Positions 40,093-40,311 of a DNA stretch of 40,311 nt are shown one piece after another (position 1 is the first letter of the stretch; every line of letters starts with the position of its first letter). The notes beneath the pieces are model-generated. The model saw only the letters and a list, made by a program, of their open reading frames with translations. It ran no database searches and was not told where the DNA came from. Made by a program: the position numbers and the translations under genes. Source of the stretch: Oscillospiraceae bacterium. Its GTDB lineage: Bacteria > Bacillota > Clostridia > Oscillospirales > Ruminococcaceae. The stretch covers positions 64,862-105,172 of the forward strand of contig JAFSDS010000026.1 in NCBI GenBank assembly GCA_017436125.1. Direction: 5' to 3'.

Positions 40093-40311
<219 letters not shown>

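Overview
This window looks like a chromosomal stretch of a spore-forming, low-to-moderate GC Clostridia-type Firmicute (Oscillospirales-like by feel; not provable from the sequence alone). The evidence is a sporulation sigma-G gene, a YlmC/YmxH PRC-barrel gene, the Firmicute cluster phoH-ybeY-era-yqzL-recO-mutS2, KtrAB potassium uptake, strong GGAGG Shine-Dalgarno sites, many TTGNNN-17-TATAAT-like sigma-A promoters, and a pyrophosphate-type phosphofructokinase. Genes are tightly packed, no gene-free stretch exceeds 300 bases, and convergent pairs often share a bidirectional hairpin terminator. I see no transposase, phage module, CRISPR array or rRNA.

Layout. 1-2.6 kb: the 5' part of a secreted BspA-like leucine-rich-repeat protein (runs off the left edge), a flavin reductase-family protein, a P-loop kinase-like protein and a CmpB-like membrane protein. 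2.6-6.1 kb: a small hydrophilic protein, a two-repeat P-loop ATPase, then KtrB-KtrA. 6.3-9.1 kb: a ClpC/ClpA-type unfoldase without the usual middle domain, RidA, and tRNA-Gly(CCC). 9.2-10.8 kb: a stand-alone, degenerate EF-Tu G-domain followed by an iron-sulfur aldo/keto reductase. 10.9-15 kb: PutP, then an RsuA-GtrB pair diverging from GtrA. 15-20 kb: guanine deaminase, YgiQ radical SAM protein, a 70-residue exported mini-protein, family-4 uracil-DNA glycosylase, and a leaderless MurNAc-L-Ala amidase.

20.2-27.6 kb is one long unit for RNA/ribosome maturation and genome maintenance: PhoH, YbeY, Era, YqzL-like, RecO, MutS2, Ogt and an AI-2E family permease. 27.7-33.3 kb: a GNAT acetyltransferase, PPi-PFK, a membrane-anchored unknown, a DUF421/DUF4363 pair, and signal peptidase I with a 32-codon membrane peptide translationally coupled to mnmA. 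33.3-38.1 kb: a consensus promoter with a dyad and a terminated leader ahead of a CorC/HlyC CBS protein, an ElaA-like acetyltransferase, two lipoproteins and an AIM24-family protein. 38.1-40.3 kb: pyroglutamyl peptidase, SigG, YlmC, and the start of rpsB behind a structured leader.

The parts I find most unusual are (i) the EF-Tu domain-I-only paralog that lacks the catalytic histidine; (ii) the consensus promoter at 33307-33335 with a perfect dyad in its spacer, a 12-codon ORF and an intrinsic terminator before the CBS gene; (iii) three helically phased copies of a 10-mer around a candidate ylmC promoter in the sigG-ylmC gap; (iv) the 32-codon membrane peptide overlapping mnmA; (v) a probable AUU start for phoH. 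All functions are inferred by reading the sequence; no database search was possible.
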